Shown: positions 18,222-27,619, counted from the stretch's first letter. The stretch is 64,000 bases of DNA from Paraburkholderia caribensis (GCF_002902945.1 NZ_CP026103.1:124001-188000); one strand, 5' to 3'. Numbers and translations are program-made. The notes: generated by a model from the letters alone, not told the origin.

Positions 18222-20003
18222 ATGAGCTTACTTGACACCATCGATTCGCCATCAAGACTGCGAGGTCTTGGAGAGAGCGAACTCCAGCGTGTTGCGGACG
18301 AGATTCGCGAGTTTCTGCTTGAAAGCGTATCGGCGACGGGCGGCCACTTTGCATCGAGTCTCGGCGTGGTCGAGCTGACTGTCGCACTTCACTATGTATT
18401 CGATACACCAGAAGATCGACTGGTTTGGGACGTCGGTCACCAGAGCTATCCGCACAAGATGTTGACCGGTCGCAAAGCGGGCATGGCAAGCGTGCGCCAG
18501 GTGGGCGGAATGGCAGGTTTTCCCAGCCGCGAAGAATCGCCCTACGACGCGTTCGGCGTCGGACACGCGGGAACCTCGATATCGGCGGCGGTCGGCATGG
18601 CGTTGGCACTGCGCAATCGTGGCGCGCGCGCCGTGGCGATCATCGGGGACGGTGCGTTATCGGCGGGTATGGCGTACGAGGCGCTGAACCACGCAGGTTC
18701 CTGCAAGACATTGCCGCTGACGATCATCCTGAACGACAACGGCATGTCGATTTCACCTGCCGTCGGCAGCCTGAACGATCATCTGCAGTCGCTGAGCGGG
18801 AAATGGCAGGACGAGCAATCTTCGTTATTCCAAGCGCTCGGTCTCGACTATATCGGACCGGTCGACGGACATGACATTCCGGCGCTGCTGGCCGTACTGC
18901 GAGACGCCAGGACGCGAGCCCGTCCGCATGTCATTCATGTCGTCACCCAGAAGGGGCGCGGTTATGAACGCGCGGAACTCGATCCCGTTGCGTACCACGG
19001 ACCGGGCCCGTTCGATCTGATCGATGGATGGATTCCCTCCGCAGGCGGCAAGCGCACTTATAGCGAGGTATTCGGCCAGTGGCTTTGCGATTCGGCGGCG
19101 AAGGACGACCGAATTATCGGCATTACACCAGCGATGCGCGAAGGCTCCTGTCTGGTCGAATTCGAGCAGCGATTTCCCGATCGCTACATCGACGTGGGCA
19201 TTGCCGAACAGCACGCGGTAACGGTTGCCGCTGGCCTTGCGGCGGAAGGGATGCGGCCAGTCGTCGCAATCTATTCGACCTTTCTTCAGCGCGGCTACGA
19301 CCAGCTGATCCACGATGTCGCGTTGCAAGATCTGCCCGTTTTGTTTGCTGTCGATCGTGCCGGGATCGCGGGAGGCGACGGCGCCACTCACCTCGGTGCG
19401 TTCGATATCGCGGCGCTTCGGTGCATTCCCAACATGGTCGTGATGACGCCATCCGATGAAAGCGAGTGCTACCGCATGCTGAACACGGCGCTCGCCTATT
19501 CGGGCCCCTGCGCCGTCCGTTACCCCCGGGCGAAGACAGGCTCCGACGTTATCGCACACACGAACGAGATGGTTCCCTTTGGCAGGGGGATCATTCGACG
19601 CCAGGCCGCCGCACATGATGATCGACGTGTGGCGTTCCTTGCATTCGGGCCGCTGCTGTCGGTTGCAATGGAAGCGGCACGGGAAATCGACGCAACAGTG
19701 GTGGACATGCGGTTCGCCAAGCCACTTGACGAAGACCTGTTGCTGACTGTTGCGGGAACGCACGATGTGATTGTGACGATCGAAGAAGGCGCGGTGACGG
19801 GCGGCGCGGGTGCCGCATGTGCGGAACTGATCGCGGCTGAAGGATTGGCGGTGCCTGTATTGCGTCTTGGGCTTCCCGATGAATTCATTCGGCACGGGGA
19901 TCGCTCCAGACTGCTTGCACTGAATGGTCTGGATGTCGCAGGGGTACTCGAGACGGTGCGGGCATTCACTAGCCGCCACTTCGAGCTTTGTAGTGCCGTC
20001 TGA
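18222..20003 (+). CDS. dxs: 1-deoxy-D-xylulose-5-phosphate synthase with shortened linker (second copy likely)
   Basis: A 593-residue DXS, which condenses pyruvate with glyceraldehyde 3-phosphate to start isoprenoid, thiamine and pyridoxal synthesis. Active-site elements are kept: GGHFAS, VGHQSYPHK, GDGALSAGM to NDN, catalytic Glu in IAEQHAVT, STFLQRGYDQ, DRAGIAGGDGATH and VRYPR. After LSGKW the protein jumps to SSLFQALGLDYIGPVDGHD, so about 30 residues of the long linker found in E. coli DXS are missing. That linker is mobile and disordered in solved DXS structures. No ispA or xseB adjoins it, as is usual for housekeeping dxs. An ArsR-type gene starts 24 bp after its stop. Confidence 0.92.
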   Translation: MSLLDTIDSPSRLRGLGESELQRVADEIREFLLESVSATGGHFASSLGVVELTVALHYVFDTPEDRLVWDVGHQSYPHKMLTGRKAGMASVRQVGGMAGFPSREESPYDAFGVGHAGTSISAAVGMALALRNRGARAVAIIGDGALSAGMAYEALNHAGSCKTLPLTIILNDNGMSISPAVGSLNDHLQSLSGKWQDEQSSLFQALGLDYIGPVDGHDIPALLAVLRDARTRARPHVIHVVTQKGRGYERAELDPVAYHGPGPFDLIDGWIPSAGGKRTYSEVFGQWLCDSAAKDDRIIGITPAMREGSCLVEFEQRFPDRYIDVGIAEQHAVTVAAGLAAEGMRPVVAIYSTFLQRGYDQLIHDVALQDLPVLFAVDRAGIAGGDGATHLGAFDIAALRCIPNMVVMTPSDESECYRMLNTALAYSGPCAVRYPRAKTGSDVIAHTNEMVPFGRGIIRRQAAAHDDRRVAFLAFGPLLSVAMEAAREIDATVVDMRFAKPLDEDLLLTVAGTHDVIVTIEEGAVTGGAGAACAELIAAEGLAVPVLRLGLPDEFIRHGDRSRLLALNGLDVAGVLETVRAFTSRHFELCSAV

Positions 20004-20027
20004 GGCATCGCACGGGATAGGTCAGCA

Positions 20028-20366
20028 ATGAGCACGAACGGAACGACGATTGACTTCGATGCAGCCATCCGGGCGCTGGCGCATCCTTTCCGTCGAAAAG
20101 TACTGCAGTGGCTGGCCAATCCGGACGAGTACTTTACGGAAGCGGAGTATTGCGCGTTTCGATCTGTGTCAGCGGGCATGCTTCACGCTCGAAGCGGCTT
20201 ATCGCAGTCGACGGTGTCTGGTCATCTGTCCCAGCTGGAGCGGGCGGGCCTGATCAAAACGCAAAAGGTGGGGCAGTGGGTCTTCTTCTCGCGTAACGAA
20301 GACACCATCCGTGCATTGGCCGAATGGCTTTGTGCCGATATTGCGCGGATCAGCGAACGGGTCTAG
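20028..20366 (+). CDS. ArsR-type winged-helix regulator
   Basis: A 112-residue protein with an ArsR-like winged helix: IRALAHPFRRKVLQWLA at residues 13-29, then a recognition helix SQSTVSGHLSQLERAGLI at about 67-84 and a wing KTQKVGQWVFFSR. The metal-binding ELCVCDL motif of ArsR/SmtB sensors is absent. An insert-like helix (YFTEAEYCAFRSVSAGMLHAR) sits before the recognition helix, so it probably senses a small molecule or another signal. It lies 24 bp after dxs and about 300 bp before the porin, inside the ThDP-enzyme run, and is the obvious candidate controller of it. Confidence 0.85.
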   Translation: MSTNGTTIDFDAAIRALAHPFRRKVLQWLANPDEYFTEAEYCAFRSVSAGMLHARSGLSQSTVSGHLSQLERAGLIKTQKVGQWVFFSRNEDTIRALAEWLCADIARISERV

Positions 20367-20667
20367 ATCGGAAAATTTCTGCCACATGCAACATCTCGTT
20401 TCCTCAATACAAAAGTACTGACCAGAAACGGAACGAAGATGTCTCGGAACCGCTACGTCCGCCGCTTCGCCAAAGCAGTGTAGACGATACAGTGAGCGGC
20501 CACTTTTGTTGCCCCTCAAAAGCACGATTCCGATTTTCCCATTGCGAGTCTGAGCACTGCTTTTTGGGCAGCAGAAGTTGGCGTGGGCAACAACGAGCAA
20601 CGATCGACTGCGTGCCGGATTTCAAAGGCGACAGCTGTCGACGCACACAAAAAAGGAATTGAAGATC

Positions 20668-21882
20668 ATGAGACGTTACCTCGAAGTCCGAATGGGACTG
20701 TCCGTCGTGGCAATGACAGTTACTGCACCTGTCTTCGCACAAAACAGCGTGACGCTCTACGGCATCATCGACTCGGGCTTCGGCTATCAATCCAGCCAGA
20801 CGACGTTGGGTTCGACCTCGGGTGGTCACTCGGCCGTCAAGATGATCAATGGCGTATGGGCGGGCAGCCGTTTCGGCCTGAAAGGCACGGAAGATCTGGG
20901 TGGTGGCACGAAAGCAGTGTTCCAGCTGGAGGAGGGCTTTAACAGTGCCACTGGGGCACAGTCGGTCAACGGTTTGATGTTCAACCGGCAGGCGTATGTC
21001 GGCGTGACCAACACGCGATACGGCGCGCTGACGGCAGGCCGCCAGTACGCGTCGTACTATCAGCTGCTCGCGCCGTACAGCCCCGTAACGTGGCTTTCGG
21101 GCTTCTACGGCGCGCACCCGGGCGACCTCGACGGGCTGGACACGATCTATCGGACGAACAACACGATCGAGTACATGTCGCCCAACTGGTATGGTCTCAA
21201 GCTCAGCGCTTCGTATTCGCTGGCGGGCGTGCCGGGCAGCGTGAATCAGGGCTCGACGTGGGCCGCAGGACTCCAGTACACACGCGGCGCCTTCGGCGTC
21301 GCGGCGGCGGTTTCGCGCATCAACAATTCGACGCGCGGTGGCGGCGCATTCGGTGCCGATTCGGCGACATCGAATGCGGGTGCACAGACAGGTGTGTCGG
21401 CCGTCACCAATGGCTATCAGACAGCGCAGGCGCAACAGCGCTTCGCGGTGGGCGCGGGCTATACGATCAACAGTGAGTTCGACGTGACGGCGACGTATAC
21501 GAACGTTCAATACATCCCGGGCGCAGGCTCGGCGTTCCGCGACCAGGCAGCCTTCAATACGGGCGGGATGGTGCTGCACTGGAAGGCGGCGCCCGTGTGG
21601 GACTTCGCTGCCGGTTACAGCTACACGCGTGCTACGCAGGCGAACGGCATCAAGAGCAGCGCTCAATATCAACAGGTCACCCTGTCCGAGTACTACTCCC
21701 TTTCCAGAAGGACGGGCCTATATGCGCTGCAGGCGTATCAGCGCGCAAATGGTAAGACGTTGGGATCGAATGGCCACAGCATCATCAATGCGACTGCGAC
21801 CATCGGCGATGGCTTTCAGTCGACGCCTTCTTCGTCGCGTAGTCTGTTCGCGGCTGGCGTCGGGATCATTCACCGGTTTTGA
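20668..21882 (+). CDS. OmpC-family general porin (16-strand, Burkholderia type)
   Basis: A 404-residue outer-membrane porin. The signal peptide (MRRYLEVRMGLSVVAMTVTA, cut after VFA) is followed by QNSVTLYGIIDSGFGYQ, the standard start of beta-proteobacterial trimeric porins. SRFGLKGTEDLGGGTKAVFQLEEGF and the C-terminal phenylalanine (GVGIIHRF) are also typical. It forms an open or weakly selective channel for small solutes. An AAGGAA ribosome site precedes the ATG. It lies between the regulator and OGDH E1, about 300 bp from the former and 370 bp from the latter, so it may have its own promoter. Confidence 0.93.
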   Translation: MRRYLEVRMGLSVVAMTVTAPVFAQNSVTLYGIIDSGFGYQSSQTTLGSTSGGHSAVKMINGVWAGSRFGLKGTEDLGGGTKAVFQLEEGFNSATGAQSVNGLMFNRQAYVGVTNTRYGALTAGRQYASYYQLLAPYSPVTWLSGFYGAHPGDLDGLDTIYRTNNTIEYMSPNWYGLKLSASYSLAGVPGSVNQGSTWAAGLQYTRGAFGVAAAVSRINNSTRGGGAFGADSATSNAGAQTGVSAVTNGYQTAQAQQRFAVGAGYTINSEFDVTATYTNVQYIPGAGSAFRDQAAFNTGGMVLHWKAAPVWDFAAGYSYTRATQANGIKSSAQYQQVTLSEYYSLSRRTGLYALQAYQRANGKTLGSNGHSIINATATIGDGFQSTPSSSRSLFAAGVGIIHRF

Positions 21883-22252
21883 CGTCGTTTAGCTGGATGC
21901 GCGCCGGGGCTTCTGAACAACGAAGCCTCGGCACGATGGCCAGAAACGGGCGGTGAATGTCCCCAGACCGTCGAAGCCCAAGCGACGGTGCCGATCCACG
22001 CAACCTACACTGTTCATATCAGCGATCAGGAGATTGCTGGTCCTGGCAGGCACAGGGACCTGGCGGCAGGAGCCGCGAGGTATTGCACAGTTGGACCCGG
22101 AGAGGATGGCACCAGATGCGTCCTCGTTTCGCGGTCGGATTTTGTCTTCGTGTACCTGTGAAAGCGTTGGCTCGGCCAAGGCAGCAACAGGTGCTGCCTG
22201 GCCGGATTTGTGGCAGATAGCGGGTGCGAACCCGACTGAGGACAGAATCACC
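21883..22252 (+). other. Leader region before OGDH E1
   Basis: About 370 bp between the porin stop and the E1 start. An open frame runs through it in phase with E1, but its predicted protein has no likeness to E1 N-termini. I looked for a thiamine riboswitch and did not find the conserved core. It probably carries a promoter for E1. Confidence 0.4.
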
Positions 22253-25078
22253 ATGATTACGCGGAATCGGAAAACCTCCTTCCTGTTTGGAGGCAATGCT
22301 CCTTACGTCGAAGAGCAATACGAAACATATCTTGCGGACCCGACCACGGTGCCGGAAGATTGGCGCGGTTACTTCGACGCGTTGCAGGACGTGCCGGCTG
22401 TCGATGGATCGGATACCGGCGACGTCGCGCATGCGCCCGTCGTGTCGCGTTTCGTCGAACTGGCGAAGCAGACGCGCACGGCAGGGCGCTCGGAGAACGA
22501 CGTACTGAGTTTCGCCCGCAAGCAGGTCGCCGTACAGGCATTGATTTCAGCCTATCGGATGGTCGGAACGCGCAATGCCCATCTGGACCCGCTGCGTTGG
22601 ACCGCGCCCGTGCCGGTGCCTGAACTGAATTCGAGCTACTACGATCTGTCCCACGCGGACATGAACACGAAGTTCAGCATGTCGGGCGCTCACTTTCCTG
22701 AGCAGGTCGAAACGCTCGGCGACCTGATGCAGGCGCTGAAAGAAACCTATTGCGGCACCCTGGGCGCCGAGTTCATGTATCTGGCTGATCCGGAACAGCG
22801 CAACTGGTGGTCCATGCGGCTCGAGTCTTCGCGTTCGAAAGCCACGCTCGATAACGGCGACAAGCTGCACATTCTCGAACGTTTGACGGCTGCCGAAGGG
22901 CTGGAAAAATATCTGCATGCCCGCTATGTCGGCCAAAAGCGCTTCTCGCTCGAAGGCGGCGAGTCGCTCATCGTCCTGCTGGACGAACTGGTCGCATACG
23001 GTGCCACGAAGGGCGTCAAAAGCTCGATTCTCGGCATGGCGCATCGCGGACGTCTGAATGTTCTCGTCAACATTGTCGGGAAGCCGCCGGCCGCGCTGTT
23101 CGACGAGTTCGAGGGAAAGACCGCGCATCTGCTTCCCGCCGGCGACGTGAAGTATCACAAGGGCTTTACCGGCTTGCTCCCAACGGCAACCGGACCTGCC
23201 GAAGTGACGCTCGCGTTCAATCCGTCGCACCTTGAAGTCGTCAACCCGGTTGTGCAAGGCATTGCTCGCGCGCGCGCCGAAGTATTGGGCCTGGGCGCAA
23301 GTGCGGTGCTGCCGGTGGAGATCCACGGCGACGCCGCGGTGTCGGGTCAGGGCATCGTCATGGAGACCATGAACCTGTCGAACACGCGGGGCTACGGAAC
23401 GGGGGGCACGATACATGTGGTGGTGAACAACCAGGTCGGCTTCACGACGTCCGACCCGAGAGACGTGCGGTCGTCGTTCTATTGCACCGACATTGCGAAG
23501 ATGATCGAGGCACCCGTGCTGCACGTCAACGGCGACGACCCCGAGGCTGTGATCGCCGCAACGCGTCTCGCCATCGACTTTCGCGCGACGTTCAACAAGA
23601 GTGTCGTGATCGAACTGGTTTGCTTTCGCCGTCATGGCCACCAGGAACAGGACACGCCCAACATCACGCAGCCGATGATGTACCGTTCCATCGCGGGTCA
23701 TCCTGGCGTCCGCACGCTCTACGCGAGGAAGCTGGTGGACCAGCAGATCCTGTCGGCGGAAGAAGTGGAGAAGTATGTCCATGACTACCGTGAGCGTCTC
23801 GACACCGCGCAGTCTGTCGAAGAGAAAAAGCCTTCCGCTCAAAAGGACGAAGAAGAGAACTGGCCGCAACGGCTGGATGGAAACGTCAGCCGTATTTATT
23901 ACGCGCCGCCTTTGCTGGACCTCGTTCAAAAGCTTGCGCTGAAGATCACCAGTATTCCGGATCAGTACTCGCTGCATCCGCTTGTTGGAAGAGTGGTGTC
24001 CGCGCGTCGTGACATGGCGGAGGGCAAGCGTCCGCTCGACTGGGGCATGGCGGAACATATGGCCTTTGCGTCGCTCCTTTCCGCAGGCATCGACGTGCGC
24101 CTGAGCGGTCAGGACAGCGAGCGCGGTACGTTTAGCCATCGGCACGCGGTGCTGCACGATCAGAACCGTTCTAGCCGGGGCGAGGGCACCTATGTTCCGT
24201 TGCACCATGTGTCGGATGAACAGGGGCGGTTTTCGGTCACCAACTCGGTTCTTTCCGAGGCTGCCGTGCTGGGCTTCGAATATGGGTACTCGGTGGTTCG
24301 TCAAAATTCACTCGTGCTGTGGGAAGCGCAGTTCGGCGACTTCGCAAACGGGGCGCAGGTCGTGATCGACAACTTCCTGTCGGCGGGGGCTGCCAAGTGG
24401 GGACAACGTAGTGGCGTGACGATGCTGCTGCCGCATGGCCAGGAAGGCGAGGGCCCGGAACATGCGTCCGCGCGGCTAGAGCGCTATCTGCAACTTTGCG
24501 CGCAGGACAACATGCGGGTCTGTCAGCCCACGACCCCGGCCCAGATTTTCCACCTGCTGCGGATGCAGGCAGTGCTGCGCGATCGTGTGCCTCTCATCGT
24601 GATGACGCCGAAGTCGCTTCTGCGCCACCCGGAGGCTGTCAGCAGTCTCGAGGATCTCGCCAAAGGACGATTCAACGAGATCCTCGCCGAATCGCCGACG
24701 AAGGAAGCGGCGTCGAGGGTCGACCGGGTCATTCTGTGTTCGGGCAAGGTCTATTACGAACTTCTCGAGCGCCGGCGTAAATCCGGAAAAGACAACATCG
24801 CTTTGATTCGCGTTGAGCAGTTGTATCCGTTCCCCGCGAAGCAGATCAGTTCGGAACTGGAACGCTATCCTGATCTGAAGAGCGTGGTGTGGTGTCAGGA
24901 AGAGTCGAAGAACCAGGGTTCGTGGAATTTCGTATTGGAGCAGTTGCTGGGAATCGTGAAGGCACCTGCAACACTGCGCTATGTCGGACCTGAGGCGACG
25001 GCATCGACCGCGCCGGGGTACAAGTCGATGCATCTGGCGCTTCAGGAGAAGTACCTGCACGGGGCGATTGACGAATAG
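22253..25078 (+). CDS. sucA: 2-oxoglutarate dehydrogenase E1 component, solitary copy
   Basis: A 941-residue ThDP enzyme that decarboxylates 2-oxoglutarate and passes the succinyl group to the E2 lipoyl domain. The ATG at 22253 has GAGGACAG ten bases upstream and gives the normal N-terminus (NAPYVEEQYETYLADP) that docks E2. Kept motifs include GMAHRGRLNVL, VKYHKGF, HGDAAVSGQG to NNQVGFTTS, the C-terminal QDSERGTFSHRHAV and FEYGYSVV. The loop usually written GHNE reads GHQEQD here. No E2 (odhB) or E3 (lpd) gene follows, unlike housekeeping sucA. It closes the ThDP-enzyme run; it either borrows E2/E3 from elsewhere or acts alone as a decarboxylase or carboligase. Confidence 0.93.
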   Translation: MITRNRKTSFLFGGNAPYVEEQYETYLADPTTVPEDWRGYFDALQDVPAVDGSDTGDVAHAPVVSRFVELAKQTRTAGRSENDVLSFARKQVAVQALISAYRMVGTRNAHLDPLRWTAPVPVPELNSSYYDLSHADMNTKFSMSGAHFPEQVETLGDLMQALKETYCGTLGAEFMYLADPEQRNWWSMRLESSRSKATLDNGDKLHILERLTAAEGLEKYLHARYVGQKRFSLEGGESLIVLLDELVAYGATKGVKSSILGMAHRGRLNVLVNIVGKPPAALFDEFEGKTAHLLPAGDVKYHKGFTGLLPTATGPAEVTLAFNPSHLEVVNPVVQGIARARAEVLGLGASAVLPVEIHGDAAVSGQGIVMETMNLSNTRGYGTGGTIHVVVNNQVGFTTSDPRDVRSSFYCTDIAKMIEAPVLHVNGDDPEAVIAATRLAIDFRATFNKSVVIELVCFRRHGHQEQDTPNITQPMMYRSIAGHPGVRTLYARKLVDQQILSAEEVEKYVHDYRERLDTAQSVEEKKPSAQKDEEENWPQRLDGNVSRIYYAPPLLDLVQKLALKITSIPDQYSLHPLVGRVVSARRDMAEGKRPLDWGMAEHMAFASLLSAGIDVRLSGQDSERGTFSHRHAVLHDQNRSSRGEGTYVPLHHVSDEQGRFSVTNSVLSEAAVLGFEYGYSVVRQNSLVLWEAQFGDFANGAQVVIDNFLSAGAAKWGQRSGVTMLLPHGQEGEGPEHASARLERYLQLCAQDNMRVCQPTTPAQIFHLLRMQAVLRDRVPLIVMTPKSLLRHPEAVSSLEDLAKGRFNEILAESPTKEAASRVDRVILCSGKVYYELLERRRKSGKDNIALIRVEQLYPFPAKQISSELERYPDLKSVVWCQEESKNQGSWNFVLEQLLGIVKAPATLRYVGPEATASTAPGYKSMHLALQEKYLHGAIDE

Positions 25079-25309
25079 TACGGTGGAGTCCGGCCATGTC
25101 AGAGGTCGGGAGCTTATCGACGGAGACGAGGTACCGACTGTTGCACTGAAGCGCCCGGTCCTCGTGAACGACGCCGATACCTACGTGGCGTGTGGGCTGG
25201 CGGGTCTCGGGCTGATACAGGGCGGCACCTTCCTTCGAATCCCCGGCCCGTTTCCGTCGTGTATACGCCAAACCATTCGATTCAATTGGCTGATTAGTGC
25301 TGCTTTCAA

Positions 25310-26533
25310 TCAATCGACGGCAGCACAAGCAGCCTTCGCCCCCGCAGGCCGCGCGATGATCGCGACAGTCAGCAACACCGCTGCCAGCTCACACAGTGCC
25401 GCCACCCACCCAAGGCTCCCCACACTCGCGTGAGCCAGCGTGAGCGCACCCAGCGCGGCGCCTATCGAGAAGCCGATATACATGAACGACGCGTTGAGCG
25501 ACAACACAATCGACGCAACCTTCACACCGGCAATATCGATCAGCCGTGCCTGCTGTGCCGGATAAAACGCCCAGTGCGCGACGCCCCACAGCGCGATAGC
25601 CGCGATCACCGGCACGAGTGCGGCGCCCGGCGACAGAAAGCGCGCGCTGATCGACAGCATGGCGAAGGCGAGGCCGGATAGCGCGATCGTGGGAACGATC
25701 ACGGCCAGAGGTCCAAAGCGGTCATTTGCTGCGCCGCCCGACACGACGCCAATGGCAGCGGCGAGCCCCCACATGAACATCACCATGCCGACCTGTGCGC
25801 CCGCCAACCCTGTGATTTCAGCGAGAAACGGCGAGAGATAGGTATAGACGGTGTAAGCGCCCGTGGCCCACAGCGTGGTCGTGAGCAGCGTCGCGAGCAC
25901 GACGGGTTTGCGCGCGATCGCGATGCGCTCGCGCAGTGTCGCAACGGGAATGCCCGCGCCGATATCGCGCGGCAGGCCGATGCACAACCCCGCCACCGCG
26001 AGTGCCGCCAGTCCCGCGACCCCCGCGAACGTCATACGCCAGCCGAGCGCATGGCCAATGACAGCACCAAGGGGAACGCCAAGCGCGATCGCAATCGTAA
26101 TGCCGCCGTTCACCACCGCGATTGCGCGGCCGCGTTTTTCGGGCGGCACGATGACGCTCGCCAGCGCATTCGCGCCCGGCACATAGAGACCGGCCGACAG
26201 CGCCAGCAAGACCCGGGCGCCCATCAATGCCCAGAAGGACGGTGCAGCGAAGGCGAGCAGGTTGGAAAGCGCGAACGCGATCATGCTCGCGAGCAGCAAC
26301 GTGCGCCGGTTCATGCCGCCGCTCAATGCTGTCAAGACTGGGGAGCTAAGGCCGTAGGCGAGCGCGAATACGGTCACCAGCTGTCCTGCCGTTTCGATCG
26401 TCACCGACAGGTCGGTCGCGAGCCCGGGAAGAAGCGGCGAAATCATGAAGCCTTCCGTGCCGATCGCGAAGGCGCCGAGCGCCAGCCAGTACACGGGGGC
26501 AGGAAGGGATGAAGTTGTGTTAGTGGGTGTCAT
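25310..26533 (-). CDS. MFS transporter, DHA1 family
   Basis: A 407-residue carrier with about 12 hydrophobic segments. The MTPTNTTSSLPAPVYWLALG start places the first helix normally; an upstream extension of 21 codons is unlikely. The N-terminal half has FAIGTEGFMISPLLPGLATDL and VLTALSGGMNRRTLLL, the DHA1 motif A region, and PEKRGRAIAVVNGG in the TM4-5 area. Such proteins export drugs, sugars or amino acids with proton exchange. It lies just downstream of a LysR gene on the same strand and may be co-transcribed with it. Substrate unknown. Confidence 0.88.
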   Translation of the reverse strand: MTPTNTTSSLPAPVYWLALGAFAIGTEGFMISPLLPGLATDLSVTIETAGQLVTVFALAYGLSSPVLTALSGGMNRRTLLLASMIAFALSNLLAFAAPSFWALMGARVLLALSAGLYVPGANALASVIVPPEKRGRAIAVVNGGITIAIALGVPLGAVIGHALGWRMTFAGVAGLAALAVAGLCIGLPRDIGAGIPVATLRERIAIARKPVVLATLLTTTLWATGAYTVYTYLSPFLAEITGLAGAQVGMVMFMWGLAAAIGVVSGGAANDRFGPLAVIVPTIALSGLAFAMLSISARFLSPGAALVPVIAAIALWGVAHWAFYPAQQARLIDIAGVKVASIVLSLNASFMYIGFSIGAALGALTLAHASVGSLGWVAALCELAAVLLTVAIIARPAGAKAACAAVD

Positions 26534-26668
26534 GTGAGGCCAGAAATCCAGAGTCAAGCGTTGCCTGATTCTGGATCGGCCCGTAGCGGACATCAATGGA
26601 CTGGCGTTCCGGACATATCGGACATGAATGTCCGCAATAACCAGCGAAAGGCCCCCGTTGCCGGTTCG

Positions 26669-27619
26669 TCACGCCGCATGAACAGAAGCCAGCGCCGAAG
26701 CCAGCATGTTTCCGACTGGCGCGGTTCTGGCATCGACATCGATGTCGATCGAAAACTGCTGGTGCGCGAGATCGATCATCGCCGTCAGTGCTGGCGTGAC
26801 GATCGTGTCCTTGTTGCGGATGAACACGGTCTTCACATGCGCGAACTGCGACGGCAGCGCGTGGCAATGCACGGCATGCCGCGCGCCATGAGTCTCCACC
26901 ACCGATCGCGGCAACAACGTCATCCCCATTCCCGCTGCGACGCACGACATGATTCCATCCAGCGTGCCTAGCTCCATCACCTGGCCCGGAATGATACCGG
27001 CCTGATAGAACCAGTTTTCGAGTGTCGAACGATAGAAGCAGCCCGTCCTGAATGCGAGCACCGTTTGCCCGGACATCTGCTTCGCAAGCGCACCAAGCGA
27101 TTCGAACTCGATACCGCTCACGAGCACCAGTTCTTCCTCAAAGACTTCTTCCTGATGCAGTGACGAACTCTGATGAAAGCCGCCGACGAATGCGCCATCC
27201 AGCCGGTGACATTCGACCGCCTTGATCAGCTCGTTCGTGGTGCCCGTCATCAGCGACAGTTGAACCTGCGGAAACTGCTCGTGATACTTCGCCAGCACTT
27301 TCGGCAGGCGGATCGCGGCCGTCGTTTCCATCGACCCGAGGCGTAGCAGTCCGCGCGGCGACGCATTGTCCAGCAGCGCGTTGCGGCTTTCGTCCGTCAA
27401 CTGAAGGATGCGTTGCGCGTAGCCCAGAAAAATCTGTCCCGCCGACGTGAGCACTACGCCGTTCTTCTGCCGGATGAACAACTGCTGGTTCAATTCCGCT
27501 TCGAGCTCCTTGATGCGCATCGTCACGTTCGACTGGACGTTGTGGATCTTTTCAGCCGCTGCCGTGAAGCTGCCGCAATCGGCCACCGCGCAAAACATTC
27601 TCAGATGCCTCAGTTCCAT
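26669..27619 (-). CDS. LysR-family transcriptional regulator
   Basis: A 316-residue regulator. The DNA-binding domain spans residues 1-60 (MELRHLRMFCAVADCGSFTA, NVQSNVTMRIKELEAEL). The effector domain begins at about 90 with LRLGSMETTAAIRLPKVLAKYHEQFPQ, the layout of the CysL/YbhD-like group. It is transcribed toward the MFS gene 135 bp downstream, which may be its target. The DUF2784 gene is divergent, 296 bp away. Inducer unknown. Confidence 0.9.
   Translation of the reverse strand: MELRHLRMFCAVADCGSFTAAAEKIHNVQSNVTMRIKELEAELNQQLFIRQKNGVVLTSAGQIFLGYAQRILQLTDESRNALLDNASPRGLLRLGSMETTAAIRLPKVLAKYHEQFPQVQLSLMTGTTNELIKAVECHRLDGAFVGGFHQSSSLHQEEVFEEELVLVSGIEFESLGALAKQMSGQTVLAFRTGCFYRSTLENWFYQAGIIPGQVMELGTLDGIMSCVAAGMGMTLLPRSVVETHGARHAVHCHALPSQFAHVKTVFIRNKDTIVTPALTAMIDLAHQQFSIDIDVDARTAPVGNMLASALASVHAA

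Noticed and set aside
21883..22252. Possible thiamine (TPP) riboswitch before OGDH E1
   Set aside because: Attractive because of the ThDP enzymes, but the conserved CUGAGA and GAACCUGA-type core elements could not be found here or upstream of the acetolactate synthase and DXS genes.
21953..22252. 100-residue N-terminal extension of OGDH E1
   Set aside because: The frame is open but the extension is Arg/Ser/Cys-rich with no likeness to E1; the ATG at 22253 has a ribosome site and gives the normal N-terminus.
22547..24304. A 585-codon open frame antisense to OGDH E1
   Set aside because: Its protein has no family likeness and is Arg/His-rich; it is a shadow of the high-GC codon bias of the E1 gene. 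Similar long antisense frames at 16006-17550, 18825-19979 and 42753-44003 are rejected for the same reason.
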